A stretch of DNA of 51,849 nucleotides from Nostoc linckia FACHB-104 (GTDB lineage: Bacteria; Cyanobacteriota; Cyanobacteriia; Cyanobacteriales; Nostocaceae), in the NCBI RefSeq assembly GCF_014696615.1, contig NZ_JACJQJ010000060.1, forward strand, positions 1-51,849. The letters are read 5' to 3'. The position numbers and the translations under genes are program-made. The notes below the pieces were generated by a model. That model did no database searches and was not told the origin of the DNA. It saw only the letters and a program-made list of their open reading frames with translations. The first letter of the stretch is position 1. Each line of letters opens with the position of its first letter. Of this stretch, positions 18,406-28,600 are shown in pieces.

Positions 18406-18527
18406 TTTGTCATTTGGCATTTGTCATTTGTCATTTGGTAATGGGTAATGGGTAATTGGGTGTTTGTTATTTCCCTTCATCGCCCTCATCGCCCTCATCT
18501 TCCTCATCTCCCTCATCCCCCTCATCA
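18406..18527. repeat. Short tandem repeats (CATTTGT, GGTAATG, CCTCATC types)
   Basis: Degenerate 7-bp repeats 18406-18460 and CCCTCATC-type repeats 18476-18527 occupy the gap between the CAP and FetB genes. The last codons of fetB (Arg and stop) appear to derive from this repeat. Confidence 0.75.
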
Positions 18528-19301
18528 CCTGATCAGCTGGGCTACGGAGTTGAAAAACTGACGACACAAACCTCTGGTGACTAACAGAGTTGTGAGCAAG
18601 TTAGCAAAGGCAACCATAAATAACAATAAAATTTCGTAAGATACAGCGTCGGGGGGTTGTACGCCACCGAGTAATTGTCCGGTGGTAATTCCTGGGAGTG
18701 CAACCATACCGATGAGCATCATTTGATTTAAGGTAGGCATTAAGCCAGCGCGAACGGCTTCTTTGCGGTACTGGGTAATAGCTTGCTGGGGAGTTGCGCC
18801 TAAGCTTAAGTGAGTTTCTATTTCTAAATGGGAAGAGTTAATGGTATTTACCAGACGTTCGCCGGCGATCGCAGCTGCATTCATGGCATTACCTAAAACT
18901 ACCCCAGCTAGGGGAATTATATATCTGGGTTCGTACCATCTTTCTGGTTGAATAATCAAAAAGATGCTATAAAGCACAGTCAATGCTGTACTAACAAAAA
19001 TTGACCCCCACACCCAAGGCAACACAAGGGGAAGTTTTTGACTGATGCGGTTTCGTGCGACAATCGCCGTAATCGTCAGCATGATTACTAGAATTGCCAA
19101 AACCCCCCAAACGTTGTTTACAGCAAAGATGAAGTCTAAAACGTATCCCAAGACGAGTAGCTGGAGAATAGTTCTTCCAGTAGCGAAAACCAAGTTCAAC
19201 TCCAGCCCTAACTTTTCCCAAGCAGACAAACCAACTGCGATCGACATCAAGCCAATTGCGATCGCTAAATCAGCTAAATCTAATTTGATCAAATCTGGCA
19301 T
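18525..19301 (-). CDS. fetB: FetB-type ABC transporter permease (UPF0014)
   Basis: A 258-residue integral membrane protein with about seven hydrophobic segments. The family features are the N-terminal ATGRTILQLLVLGYVL helix, IPLAGVVLGNAMNAAAIAGERL in the middle, and LMPTLNQMMLIGMVALPGITTGQLLGG towards the end, as in FetB, the permease of a putative iron exporter that resists oxidative stress in E. coli. The start is supported by GGAGG 7 bases upstream. The usual ATPase partner FetA is not adjacent, so it must be encoded elsewhere or the permease uses another ATPase. The substrate is inferred from the family. Confidence 0.85.
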   Translation of the reverse strand: MPDLIKLDLADLAIAIGLMSIAVGLSAWEKLGLELNLVFATGRTILQLLVLGYVLDFIFAVNNVWGVLAILVIMLTITAIVARNRISQKLPLVLPWVWGSIFVSTALTVLYSIFLIIQPERWYEPRYIIPLAGVVLGNAMNAAAIAGERLVNTINSSHLEIETHLSLGATPQQAITQYRKEAVRAGLMPTLNQMMLIGMVALPGITTGQLLGGVQPPDAVSYEILLLFMVAFANLLTTLLVTRGLCRQFFNSVAQLIR

Positions 19302-19607
19302 TAGTTACCTCCTGGGGGTGGGGAAGGGGAAAAGGCAGGGGGGCAGGGAGCAGGGGGCAGGGGGATGAGGGAGTAGAGGCAAGGGGGCAGGGAGCAGGGG
19401 GATGAGGGAGATGAGGGAGCAGGTGATCAAGGAAAATAACAAACACCAAACACCAAACACCAAACACCAAACACCAAATGCCCAGTATAAACCCTCAATA
19501 ATAAGTATTTTCAACGACAGTCTGCTGTGATTTTCTAATTGACAATTTAATCAGCAACAATTAGCCGTCGAAGTGCATCTTTTGTATTTCCAGATTCATA
19601 AAAACTC
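19302..19607. repeat. Intergenic G-rich and CACCAAA heptamer repeats
   Basis: GGGAGCAGGGGGCA-type repeats fill 19311-19432, and six copies of ACACCAA (7 bp) fill 19438-19479. The rest should contain the divergent promoters of fetB and the aminotransferase gene. Confidence 0.75.
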
Positions 19608-20753
19608 ATGATCCAAAGTTTAAATTCCGTTCCCGCCTTTGATATTAAACAGCAATACTCCACAATAGAAGCAGAAGTGAGTGCTGCTGTTTTAGAAGTT
19701 CTGGCTTCTGGTCGTTATATTGGCGGGCCTGTAGTAGAAGGTTTTGAAAAACAGTTTGCTGCTTATCATGGCGTAACTGAATGTGTAGCTTGTAATTCTG
19801 GTACTGATGCACTTTTTCTCGCGCTACGTGCTTTAAATATTGGCGCAGGTGATGAAGTAATTACGACAACTTTCACCTTTATTGCTACGGCTGAGGTTAT
19901 TAGTGCTGTAGGTGCCAAGCCGGTTTTCGTTGATATTGATGATACTTTTAATTTTGATTTACAACAGGTAACAGCGGCAATTACACCCAAAACTAAAGCT
20001 ATTATCCCAGTTCACCTGTTTGGGCAACCTGTAGATATGACGGCGCTAATGGCGATCGCACAGTCTCACAATTTGGTGGTAATTGAAGATTGCGCCCAAG
20101 CTACAGGCGCAAGTTGGGGCGGTCAAAAAGTAGGTAGTATTGGACATATTGGTTGCTTTAGTTTTTACCCCACGAAAAACCTCGGCGGTTGTGGAGATGG
20201 TGGCGCAATCACTACTAATGACCCAGCTATTGCCAGTCAACTGCGGGTATTACGGGAGCATGGTAGCAAAGTTCGCTACCTTCATGAAGAAATTGGCGTA
20301 AATAGCCGCTTGGATGCAATACAGGCAGTAATTCTAGGAATTAAACTGCCTCATCTGGATAATTGGAATGAAAGACGACGAGCGATCGCAGCTTATTATC
20401 ACGAATTCCTCAGCCAAGTTCCCGGCTTAATCGCGCCTCAAGAATTAGCTGGGGGCGTTGGAGTATGGAATCAATATACAATTCGCGTCTCTAGTGAAGG
20501 GCGAAATGGTGCTACTGCCCAATATCGAGACTCAGTGCGCCAGCAATTGCAAGAACGGGGCGTAGGTTCAATGGTTTATTATCCCCTGCCTTTACATTTG
20601 CAGCCAGTTTATCAAAATCTCGGTTATCAACCAGGATACTTACCAGTAGCAGAGCAAATCTCTCATGAGGTAATTGCTTTACCCATGTACCCAGAACTGA
20701 CGCAAGAACAGCAAAATCAGGTGATTTACGCCCTGAAGGATTGTTTGGGATAA
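19608..20753 (+). CDS. DegT/DnrJ/EryC1/StrS aminotransferase
   Basis: A 381-residue PLP-dependent sugar aminotransferase. PLP-site features are GTDALFLAL (65-73), TTTFTFIATAEV (87-98), EDCAQ (160-164) and the Schiff-base Lys190 in SFYPTKNLGGCGDGG. The C-terminal part has NSRLDAIQAVIL and YPLPLHLQPVY. The family adds an amino group to nucleotide-linked keto sugars for surface polysaccharides or glycans. No sugar gene is adjacent, so the product cannot be named. The start is ATG 19608. A G-rich repeat follows the stop. Confidence 0.92.
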   Translation: MIQSLNSVPAFDIKQQYSTIEAEVSAAVLEVLASGRYIGGPVVEGFEKQFAAYHGVTECVACNSGTDALFLALRALNIGAGDEVITTTFTFIATAEVISAVGAKPVFVDIDDTFNFDLQQVTAAITPKTKAIIPVHLFGQPVDMTALMAIAQSHNLVVIEDCAQATGASWGGQKVGSIGHIGCFSFYPTKNLGGCGDGGAITTNDPAIASQLRVLREHGSKVRYLHEEIGVNSRLDAIQAVILGIKLPHLDNWNERRRAIAAYYHEFLSQVPGLIAPQELAGGVGVWNQYTIRVSSEGRNGATAQYRDSVRQQLQERGVGSMVYYPLPLHLQPVYQNLGYQPGYLPVAEQISHEVIALPMYPELTQEQQNQVIYALKDCLG

Positions 20754-20888
20754 AAGAGGCAGAGGGCAGGGGGCAGGGAGCAGGGGGAGCAGAGGAAGCA
20801 GAGGGGATAAGGGAGAGAATTAATTGATGATTCTTGTTACAAGTCCCCAATCACCAGTCCCCAATCACCAGTCCCCAGTCCCCAGTCC

Positions 20889-21632
20889 CTATCTAACCTC
20901 TACTTTAGCGGTTGCTAAGGCTTCGACGATACTGCGAACAGCGGCAATCATGGCTACTTCGCTGTTGAGTTGGTTAATGGCGGAACCAACACCAACACCA
21001 GCTGCACCAGCGGCGATCGCAAGTGGTGCTGTGACGCTAGAAATACCGGAAGCGCATAATACTGGTACTGAAACTGCACGAGAAATTTCAAAAGCTGCTG
21101 CCAAGGTGGGAGCAGCTTTTTCAATTAAGCCCAAAGTTCCGGGGTGGGAGGGGTTGCTGCTGGTGCCGCCTTCGGTTTGGATAATATCAGCGCCAGCTTT
21201 GACTAATTCTTCTGCTAGTTGTACCTGTTGATCTAGTTTCAGGATGTGGGGAACGGTAACAGATAAGGTGATTTCTGGCAGTAAAGCGCGGGTTTGGTGA
21301 GTTAGTGCGAGAACTTCCTCAGCTTCAAATTTACGGCCTTGAGCATAGAAAGAATCAAAGTTTCCGATTTCAATTAAATCTGCACCAGCTGCCACAGCTT
21401 GCAAAAATTTTTCTGGCTCTACCGCTGAAACACAGATTGGTAAATTGGTCAATGTTTTCGCTAATTTGACTAAATCAGCATCGGCAGCGATATCAACAAA
21501 TGTAGCACCACCTAAATCAGCGGCTTTGATAGTAGCGGCGACGCGATCGCTATCAAAGTTATTTAAACCGCTGATCGCTTTCAGGACACAGCGGTTAGCA
21601 AAAGCACGTTGAAGAGAAGAATGCATTGTCAT
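20889..21632 (-). CDS. ycf23: Ycf23/DUF561 TIM-barrel protein
   Basis: A 247-residue protein. The repeated beta-alpha pattern with phosphate-binding-like ends (GADIIQTEGGTS, VPVLCASGISS, GAAGVGVGSAI) shows a TIM barrel. The sequence fits the cyanobacterial and plastid Ycf23 (DUF561) family, which resembles NanE/HisA-type barrels but has no established reaction. Either the first ATG or the one two codons later may start it. Polypyrimidine repeats flank both sides. Confidence 0.82.
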   Translation of the reverse strand: MTMHSSLQRAFANRCVLKAISGLNNFDSDRVAATIKAADLGGATFVDIAADADLVKLAKTLTNLPICVSAVEPEKFLQAVAAGADLIEIGNFDSFYAQGRKFEAEEVLALTHQTRALLPEITLSVTVPHILKLDQQVQLAEELVKAGADIIQTEGGTSSNPSHPGTLGLIEKAAPTLAAAFEISRAVSVPVLCASGISSVTAPLAIAAGAAGVGVGSAINQLNSEVAMIAAVRSIVEALATAKVEVR

Positions 21633-21761
21633 ACTTCGTTGTTTGAAGCTACGAAAATTAGGTATATTCTACCGTTAGTCACTTGTTATTTGTCATTTGT
21701 CATTTGGTAATGGGTAATGGGTAATTGGTAATTGGGCGTTTGATTATTTCCCCTTGTCTCC

Positions 21762-21867
21762 TTGTCCCCTCATCTCCCTCATCCCCCTCATCTCCCTCAT
21801 CCCCCTCATCTCCCTTCCTTTGTCCCCAGTCCCCAGTCCCCAGTCCCTAATCCCCAATCCCCAATCC
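21762..21867. repeat. CCTCATC and CCCCAGT/CCCCAAT heptamer-type repeats
   Basis: Tandem CCCTCATC-type units (21769-21820) run into CCCCAGT and CCCCAAT units (21822-21867). The latter part is inside the rppB reading frame and forms its C-terminus. Confidence 0.85.
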
Positions 21868-23200
21868 GAAAGGGTAACTTAACTGTAAAAGTGCTACCTT
21901 TACCTAATTCGCTTTGTACATCTAAGCTACCGTGGTGTGTTTGGACGATCGCTTTGGCGATCGCTAATCCTAATCCAGAACCACCGGTAGTGCGAGAGCG
22001 ATCGCTGTTGACTCGGTAGAAGCGATCAAAAATTCGCGTTAATTCTGGCTGGGGAATGCCAATGCCTGTATCTTCCACTTGAATCACGGCATAATGATCA
22101 TTGCGGTCTAAGCTAACTTTTACCTTTCCCCCGGCTAGGGTGTAGTGAATGGCATTGACAATTAAGTTAGAAAATAGGCGGTAAAGCTGATCTTGATTGC
22201 CAGCTACATTCAGCGGTTGGGAAAGCTGGATGGAAGATGTAAGTGTAATATCAGCTGCGATCGCCAAGGCTGCAAATTCTTCTATTAAGTCGCTGATAAT
22301 ATCATCCAAACAGCAAATTTCACTTTGCAGTGGTATTGACTGACGATCAAGACGAGTTAATAGCAGTAAATCTGTAACTAAATTAGTAAGTCGCTGATTT
22401 TGGCGTTGTGTAGTGCGGAGAATTTCTCGCGCTTCGGCTTCATCCAGGTGAGACATCATCAGCGCTGATTCTACTGTTGCTTGAGTTGCAGCTAAAGGTG
22501 TGCGTAATTCATGTGCTGCATCGGCTGTAAATTGTTGAATTTGTCTATATGAGCGATAAATCGGTTTCATTGCTAATCCTGCTAACCACCAACTAGCAAG
22601 ACCAACTAAAGTCATGATGATGGGTAATCCCAATACTAAAGTTAGTTTTACTGCATTGAGATAACTATTAAATTCTGCAAGACTTCGCCCTACTTGAATG
22701 TAACCCCAATCGAGATTTTCTTGGGTATGTAAAGCAAAAGAGATTTGCTGATACAAGTTGCCTTTATTATCTTTCAGAGTTTGCCAAAGTTCTTTGTTAA
22801 AAACTATTGGTAATCCATCAGGATAATTACCTGCTATAGCAATTAAGCGTCCTGAAATATCGTAAAAACGTACATAGTAATTGCTTTGATTAATAGCACT
22901 TAAAATATGGCGCTTAGGAATTGATTTTTCGGGGATACAGCTTTGACCAACTACACAAATATTAGGTAGAAAATTCTCTATGACTGGTTCTAGTTGTGCA
23001 GGTTGGCGTAGTTTTAGTTCAATAGTATCGTGTAAAGTCCCTGCCACAGATTCCAGTTCTCTGTCTAATGTCATCCAATGAGCATGAGCAACTGCTTTAT
23101 AGATGCCAAATCCGCAAATGCTTAAAATGAAAGCCATCACCAGCGCATACCACAGCGCCAAACGCAGGCGGGTTTGCTGAAATAGTTGATTTTGATTCAT
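21806..23200 (-). CDS. rppB: RppB-type sensor histidine kinase
   Basis: A 464-residue membrane kinase. One N-terminal membrane helix (about 13-36), a periplasmic sensor (about 37-180, with Cys82 and Cys88) and a second helix (about 186-210) precede the H-box AAHELRTP (phospho-acceptor His230) and the ATPase domain (DTGIGIP and GGSGLGLAIAK). The sensor sequence fits RppB/NrsS, which with RppA controls nickel or redox responses and metal-efflux genes. The kinase proper ends at VKLPF. The last 20 residues (GDWGLGTGDWGLGT...) are translated 7-bp intergenic repeat, so the native stop codon was lost. In relatives rppB directly follows rppA. Here a foreign gene separates them and the kinase needs its own promoter. 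Confidence 0.88.
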   Translation of the reverse strand: MNQNQLFQQTRLRLALWYALVMAFILSICGFGIYKAVAHAHWMTLDRELESVAGTLHDTIELKLRQPAQLEPVIENFLPNICVVGQSCIPEKSIPKRHILSAINQSNYYVRFYDISGRLIAIAGNYPDGLPIVFNKELWQTLKDNKGNLYQQISFALHTQENLDWGYIQVGRSLAEFNSYLNAVKLTLVLGLPIIMTLVGLASWWLAGLAMKPIYRSYRQIQQFTADAAHELRTPLAATQATVESALMMSHLDEAEAREILRTTQRQNQRLTNLVTDLLLLTRLDRQSIPLQSEICCLDDIISDLIEEFAALAIAADITLTSSIQLSQPLNVAGNQDQLYRLFSNLIVNAIHYTLAGGKVKVSLDRNDHYAVIQVEDTGIGIPQPELTRIFDRFYRVNSDRSRTTGGSGLGLAIAKAIVQTHHGSLDVQSELGKGSTFTVKLPFRIGDWGLGTGDWGLGTKEGR

Positions 23201-23400
23201 AAGCAGATATTTTTAGCAGCTATGCAGTTTGTCTTGATAGAGAAAATAGCCCAGTGCGATCGCAAAACGATTGACTCTGTTTTAATTATCAAATTATTTG
23301 AATTTGTGATTGTAATTAATATCTAGTATTAATTCGGGTGCTGATAATTTTTACGAATGTTATATATGTCTTTATATTTACATATACAACGTAATCTATA

Positions 23401-24207
23401 ATGGCAGAGTATTGTACAGTCTTAGGCTGCAACCAGTTAGTTTCAAAGCCAGGTTATAAACTGTGCTACAAGCATTGGAAATCCAATAACTCAAAATCAA
23501 ATAACTCTATAGATTCTCAAGCAGTTTCTATATCTAATTCGCATACGCCTGCTTCTACTGCTACATTGCTATCAGCTACCAAAATCAGTGAGCGTCTTGG
23601 TGTATCGAGGAATGCTATTAATCCTATACTGGCTGAACTCGGATTATTAGATAAAGTTCAGAATGGTTGGATAGCCACAAGTTTAGGACTGGGCTTTGGG
23701 GGAGTACAAAAGTATGATGACAAAGGCAAAAAACCTTATGTTGTTTGGACAGAAGAAATCTTCAATAATCAAATTTTTCTGGACACATTCCGCAAAATTA
23801 GCGAAAATGATGCGGCAGCAAACTTAACTTCTGATAACGGCAAGTCAGACTTTCGTGAGAAGTTTCATGCTGGCAATTATCGTGCCACAGATGGACATTG
23901 GGTTCGTTCAAAAGCTGAGTTATCAATTGATAACTGGCTCTATATGGCAGGTTTAGTTCATGCTTATGAGCGAAAACTTCCTGTAGAAGAAGAAGTTTAC
24001 TGTGATTTTTATATTCCTTCTGCTAGGGTTTATATTGAGTATTGGGGCTATGAAAATGAGCCAGAATATCTATCACGTAAGAAACAAAAACAGCACATTT
24101 ATCATAAATATGAGTTTAATTTGATTGAACTTACGGATGAACACATTAAGAATCTTGACGATTACTTACCCACAATGCTTAGAGGGTTTGGCATTATTGT
24201 GAACTAG
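23401..24207 (+). CDS. Zinc-finger/winged-helix/PD-(D/E)XK nuclease-like protein
   Basis: A 268-residue protein that I do not recognise as a named family. Residues 5-25 form a possible zinc knuckle (Cys5, Cys10, Cys22, His25: CX4C-X11-CX2H). Residues 55-118 resemble the winged helix of phage antirepressor-type proteins (SATKISERLGVSRNAINPIL, then NGWIATSLG and VVWTEE). Residues 168-250 look like a restriction-endonuclease fold: RSKAELSIDNWL (Glu173), CDFYIPSARVYIEYWG (Asp202, Glu213) and a lysine-rich helix (Lys227-Lys230). It is in opposite orientation between rppB and rppA, ends four bases from the rppA stop, and has no visible partner gene. It could be a homing or selfish endonuclease, or a solitary defence nuclease. 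Catalysis is inferred. Confidence 0.65.
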   Translation: MAEYCTVLGCNQLVSKPGYKLCYKHWKSNNSKSNNSIDSQAVSISNSHTPASTATLLSATKISERLGVSRNAINPILAELGLLDKVQNGWIATSLGLGFGGVQKYDDKGKKPYVVWTEEIFNNQIFLDTFRKISENDAAANLTSDNGKSDFREKFHAGNYRATDGHWVRSKAELSIDNWLYMAGLVHAYERKLPVEEEVYCDFYIPSARVYIEYWGYENEPEYLSRKKQKQHIYHKYEFNLIELTDEHIKNLDDYLPTMLRGFGIIVN

Positions 24208-24211
24208 AAGC

Positions 24212-24913
24212 TTAGTATGGTGTTGTAAGATTTAAACGATATCCTGTACCATGCAAAGTTTCAATGATGTTTTCGCAGCCGCTATGAGCTAATTTGCGAC
24301 GCAGCAAACGCATTTGTGCTGCTACTACATTACTCGCTGGTTCCGCGCTGACTTCCCAAAGCTGATTGCGAATTTGCTCTGTGGTGACAATTTGGTTGGG
24401 GTGTTTCATAAAGTATTCTAGTAGCTGAAACTCTTTATTTGTGAGCGTAATTTCCTGTTTATCCCCCGCCTCATTATGACTCACAACTAAATTGTTGCCG
24501 TAATCGAGAGTTAGATTACCAACAGTTAATTCTTGTGGCTGAAATTGGGGCGATCGCCTTTGTAATGCTCTCAGTCTTGCTAATAATTCTGCCATGCCAA
24601 ATGGCTTGACTAAATAATCATCTGCACCTGCATCTAGTCCAGCAACTTTATCTTCCATACTGTCTTTAGCTGTGAGCATTAACACAGGCAAAGAATTTTT
24701 ATGCAGGCGTAATCTTTTGCATAACTCTAATCCTGATATTCCAGGTATCATCCAATCGAAAATACCTAGGGTATATTGTGTCCAGCTATTTTCTAAATAT
24801 GCCCATGCATCGTTGCCATCGAGTACCCAATCTACTAAATATTTATGTTGGGTAAGAGTTCGCTTAATAGCACCACCTAAATCTTCTTCATCTTCTACTA
24901 ATAACACTCGCAT
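24212..24913 (-). CDS. rppA: RppA-type OmpR-family response regulator
   Basis: A 233-residue regulator. The receiver domain has the acidic pair Glu8-Asp9, phospho-acceptor Asp53 (FDWMIPG), Thr81 and Lys103 (LVKPFG). The C-terminal winged-helix DNA-binding domain includes LTNKEFQLLEYFMKHPNQIV and ends GTGYRLNL. The sequence closely fits RppA, partner of RppB, whose Synechocystis equivalent controls a nickel-responsive RND operon. It follows the RND pump and accessory lipoprotein genes on the same strand after a 230-base gap, so it may have its own promoter. The inserted nuclease-like gene begins just beyond its stop codon. Confidence 0.92.
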   Translation of the reverse strand: MRVLLVEDEEDLGGAIKRTLTQHKYLVDWVLDGNDAWAYLENSWTQYTLGIFDWMIPGISGLELCKRLRLHKNSLPVLMLTAKDSMEDKVAGLDAGADDYLVKPFGMAELLARLRALQRRSPQFQPQELTVGNLTLDYGNNLVVSHNEAGDKQEITLTNKEFQLLEYFMKHPNQIVTTEQIRNQLWEVSAEPASNVVAAQMRLLRRKLAHSGCENIIETLHGTGYRLNLTTPY

Positions 24914-25020
24914 ATATTAACTGTTGATGGTTGACTGTTGACTGTTAACTGGGAATAGTGGTCTATCGCATTAATTATGTATGGTAAACTCATTCTGTAT
25001 TTCTCTTCCTTCCTGTACTT

Positions 25021-25080
25021 CTCTTCGAGACGCTTCTCTGCGAGAGGCTACGCCAACGCGAACGCGCCTTTGCGGTTCGT
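25021..25080. repeat. Dispersed GC-rich repeat
   Basis: CTTCGAGACGCTTCTCTGCGAGAGGCTACGCCAACGCGAACG-type sequence with the palindrome CTCTGCGAGAG, in an otherwise AT-rich gap between rppA and the accessory lipoprotein gene. A related element is at 36994-37045. Both contain GCTACGC and GCGAACG. The function is unknown. Confidence 0.6.
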
Positions 25081-25143
25081 TTTTTATTAACTTCAAAATT
25101 AATACGACAAACCACTAGTTTCTAGCCTTTATCTAGCTAATAT

Positions 25144-25629
25144 TTACCGATTAAAATTAAAACGACCGTCTACTTTTTTACCTTTAATATCTGCATTAAT
25201 TTTCACCTGATATTGACCAGTTAACTTCTCTTTTAATAAACCTGTGTAATGCTTATCTTCAGCATCATAAGTAAAAGGAACTGTCTTTTGTGTGCCATCA
25301 GGTAACTGCACTTGCGCTGTCACTTTGGCGTTAGGAATCGCTTCGTGATTGTCGCCTGTTTGTAAATACAAATCCATGTGAGTTGTATTCGCTTCTTTCT
25401 CTGGTACAAACTCTAAATGGTAAGCGCCTGTTTCTACAACTTGGCCCCCATGAGTTTTACCATGTTGTCCTTCTGTTTTGGCGACAGATGCGGCTGATGG
25501 TTGAACTTTAGCGCTAGAGGTAGCTGAATTATTTTCGGTATTAGCTGCTGGTTGGTTATCACTACAAGCACCTAAGAAAATCAAGCTCATACTTCCTAAA
25601 ATAATCAAGCTAGATTTAATCAAATTCAT
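25144..25629 (-). CDS. Metal-efflux-associated lipoprotein
   Basis: A 161-residue lipoprotein. The signal peptide ends in lipobox LGAC (Cys22). A low-complexity spacer precedes a His-containing motif (GQHGKTHGGQVVETGAYHLEFV), then a beta-rich domain with PNAKVTAQVQLPDGTQK and LTGQYQVKINADIKGK. Similar domains sit next to or inside CzcB/CusB-type adaptors and probably bind metal in the periplasm. ATG 25629 is chosen because GAGGA lies 9 bases upstream. ATG 25644, just 6 bases after the pump stop codon, is possible. It is translated as the last gene of the pump operon. Confidence 0.72.
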   Translation of the reverse strand: MNLIKSSLIILGSMSLIFLGACSDNQPAANTENNSATSSAKVQPSAASVAKTEGQHGKTHGGQVVETGAYHLEFVPEKEANTTHMDLYLQTGDNHEAIPNAKVTAQVQLPDGTQKTVPFTYDAEDKHYTGLLKEKLTGQYQVKINADIKGKKVDGRFNFNR

Positions 25630-25650
25630 AGATTTAATCCTCATTTCAAT

Positions 25651-28600
25651 TCATGATTTTTGTAACAAAATTTTTCCAAACTTAGCATATAAGGCGGGGA
25701 TAACTACTAATGTTAATGCTGTAGATGTAAATAAACCACCTAAGACAACTATAGAAAGCGGTTGTAATATTTCTTTGCCAGGGCCGCTATCAACTATTAA
25801 GGGTGCTAACCCTAAAGCTGAGGTAAAGGCTGTCATTAAAATGGCGTTTAATCTTTCCATTGAACCTTTGATTAAAATCTCTTTCAAAGGCATTCCTGCA
25901 GCAAATTTAGTATTGTAATTATCTACTAGCAATAAACCATTACGAGTTGCAACTCCAAAGAGAGTAACAAAGCCGACTAAAGAGGCAATAGAAATAATCC
26001 CGCCAGATAAGGCTACAGAAAATACTCCTCCTACCAATGCCAAAGGTAAGTTAATCATAATCATGGCGGTAGAAGGAATAGATTTGACAGAAATATACAT
26101 AATGACTGTAATCGCTACAAAGGCGATCGCACTCGAAATTAAGATATTTTGTGTGGCTCTCTCTTGCGCTTCAAATTGTCCTGCATACTGGATATAATAA
26201 CCATCAGGCGGATGTACTTGTTGATTAACTTTCGCTTGAATTTCATTGACAATTGAGCGCAAATCTCTACCGCTAGTGTTAGCAGAGACGACAATTAAAC
26301 GCGATACATTCTCACGGTTAATTGTATTTGGGCCTGTACCATTTTCAATTGCCGCAACTTGCGCTAACGGAATCTTTTGCCCTGCTGGAGTATCAACTAA
26401 TAAATTACGAATCGTATCTAAATTTTGTCGTGCATCTGGCTTTAGCCACACAACTAAATCGAAGGTTTGTTGTTTGTCTAAAATTTGAGAAACTACTTTA
26501 CCATTCAGAGCAGTTTCAATAATTTGGGCAATTTTTCCTACTGTTAAACCATAGCGAGAAGCATCGATACGATTAAATTTAATTTGTATTTGTTCGATGG
26601 GTACTTGCGGTTCAAGTTGTAAATCGACAATTCCATCGACAGTTTTCATTACCTCATTGACTTGACTCCCAATAGTGCGGAGTTGTGCTAAGTCGGGGCC
26701 GAAAATCTTAACTGCGATCGCACTCCTCACCCCAGACAATACTTCATCCATGCGGTGTGAGATGAAGCCACCAATATTAGGCGCTACGCCTGGTAATTTA
26801 GCCAATTCTTCCCGCAGTTTTTTAATCGCCGCTTCCCTGTTTTCTGTGGCTTCGCGACTTAATTCAATATCCAAATGCGCTAAATTCACCCCGGCTGCAT
26901 CGCCATCACCAGGCGCACGTCCTGAACGTAACTGTACATAAGGAAAACGCGCATCGCCTTTGAGTGCGTCTTGAATTGCTTCTCCTGCTGCGTTGGTAGC
27001 TTCTAATGATACGCCAGGGTAGAGAGTTAGAGTATTCACTAAAGTTTGCTCTTGAAACTCAGGTAAAAACACTCTCCCGAAACTAGGCGCGATCGCAATT
27101 GCGGCTACTGTAGCAGCAGTAGCTATGGCTAGAATAATTCCCGAACGCCGCAGGGAAAATGTTAATAGCGGATAATACAGCCGTTTAAAAAATCTCGCTA
27201 CCCAAGGTTCATTTTCTGGTAAATGACCGTGAGGTAATAAAATTGCACATAAAGCTGGGGTTATCGTTAAAGCTGTGATACTCGAAGCAATCACAGCTGC
27301 CATGTAGCCTAACCCCATTGGAATAAAAATGCTACCTTCTACCCCGCCTAAGGCAAATACAGGAGAAAAGACAACAATAGTAATGATTGTTGCGCCAAAT
27401 ACAGAATCTCGTACTTCTTGACAGCCATCAAAAACGACATCTAAAACTGGTCGAGGATGGGGAGAATATTTATTTTCTCGCAAATTGCGGTAAACATTTT
27501 CGGCATCAACAATCGCATCATCAACTGCCGAACCGATGGCGACTGCTAACCCTCCTAAAGTCATGGTATTTAAACCTTGTCCTAACCAATTTAAGAGAAA
27601 TATTCCTAGTAATAAAGATAGAGGTAGAGCAGTTAAACAAATGACTAGGTTACGCCAATTCATCAAAAAGGGAATGAGGATAATGGCAACAATAATACTG
27701 CCTTCAATTAAAGCTTCGCGGACATTTTCAATCGAAGCATCGATATAATTTTCTTGGCGAAATGTAGGGGTAACTTTAATATCTTCAGGTAAGCCAGCTT
27801 TAATTTCTGTAATCGCCTGTTCAATGGCACGGGTAACGGTGGGAGTATCCGCTTGCGGCTGTTTGTTAATCATGACGATGACGGCTTTTTCACCGTTAAA
27901 ACTGCCATCACCGCGTTTAATAGCTGCTCCAATTTGCACATCAGCCACATCAGATATTTTTACTGGTGTACCATTGCGGGCAGTAATTACTGATTGTTGT
28001 AATTCTTCAATAGATTCAATTCTGCCAATTCCCCGAATTAATTTTTCTCGGTCAGGCGTAATTAAATAACCACCAGGAGCATTAATATTTGCCGCAGATG
28101 TTGCTTCTTCGACATCTGCCAAAGTCACATTAAAAGCTTTTAATTTTTCTGGATCGACTAATACTTGATATTGGCGAACATCGCCGCCATAAGCCACAAC
28201 TTGACTTACACCAGGAACAGCTAAAAGACGATTTGTCACTTGCCAATCAACAATGCGCCGGACATCCATTAAAGATGTAGTTTCGGAAGTAAAAGCATAT
28301 TGCAGTACCGTACCAATTGGCGAACTAGTGGGAGAAATTTGTGGCGTTTCCACCCCAGCAGGTAACTTACTTTGTGCTTGTTGTAATCGTTCTGTTACTA
28401 ACTGACGCGCTTGATAAATGTCACTTTCCCAATTAAAAATTACTTTAACAACAGAAATTCCCGCCGCTGAAGATGAACGTACAGTCGTGACTCCAGGTGT
28501 ACCATTAATTGCACTTTCAATCGGTAAAGTTACCAGAGATTCCAATTCTTCCGGCGCAAGTCCTGGCGCTTCTGTTTGAATCTCTACTTGCGGTGGTGCA

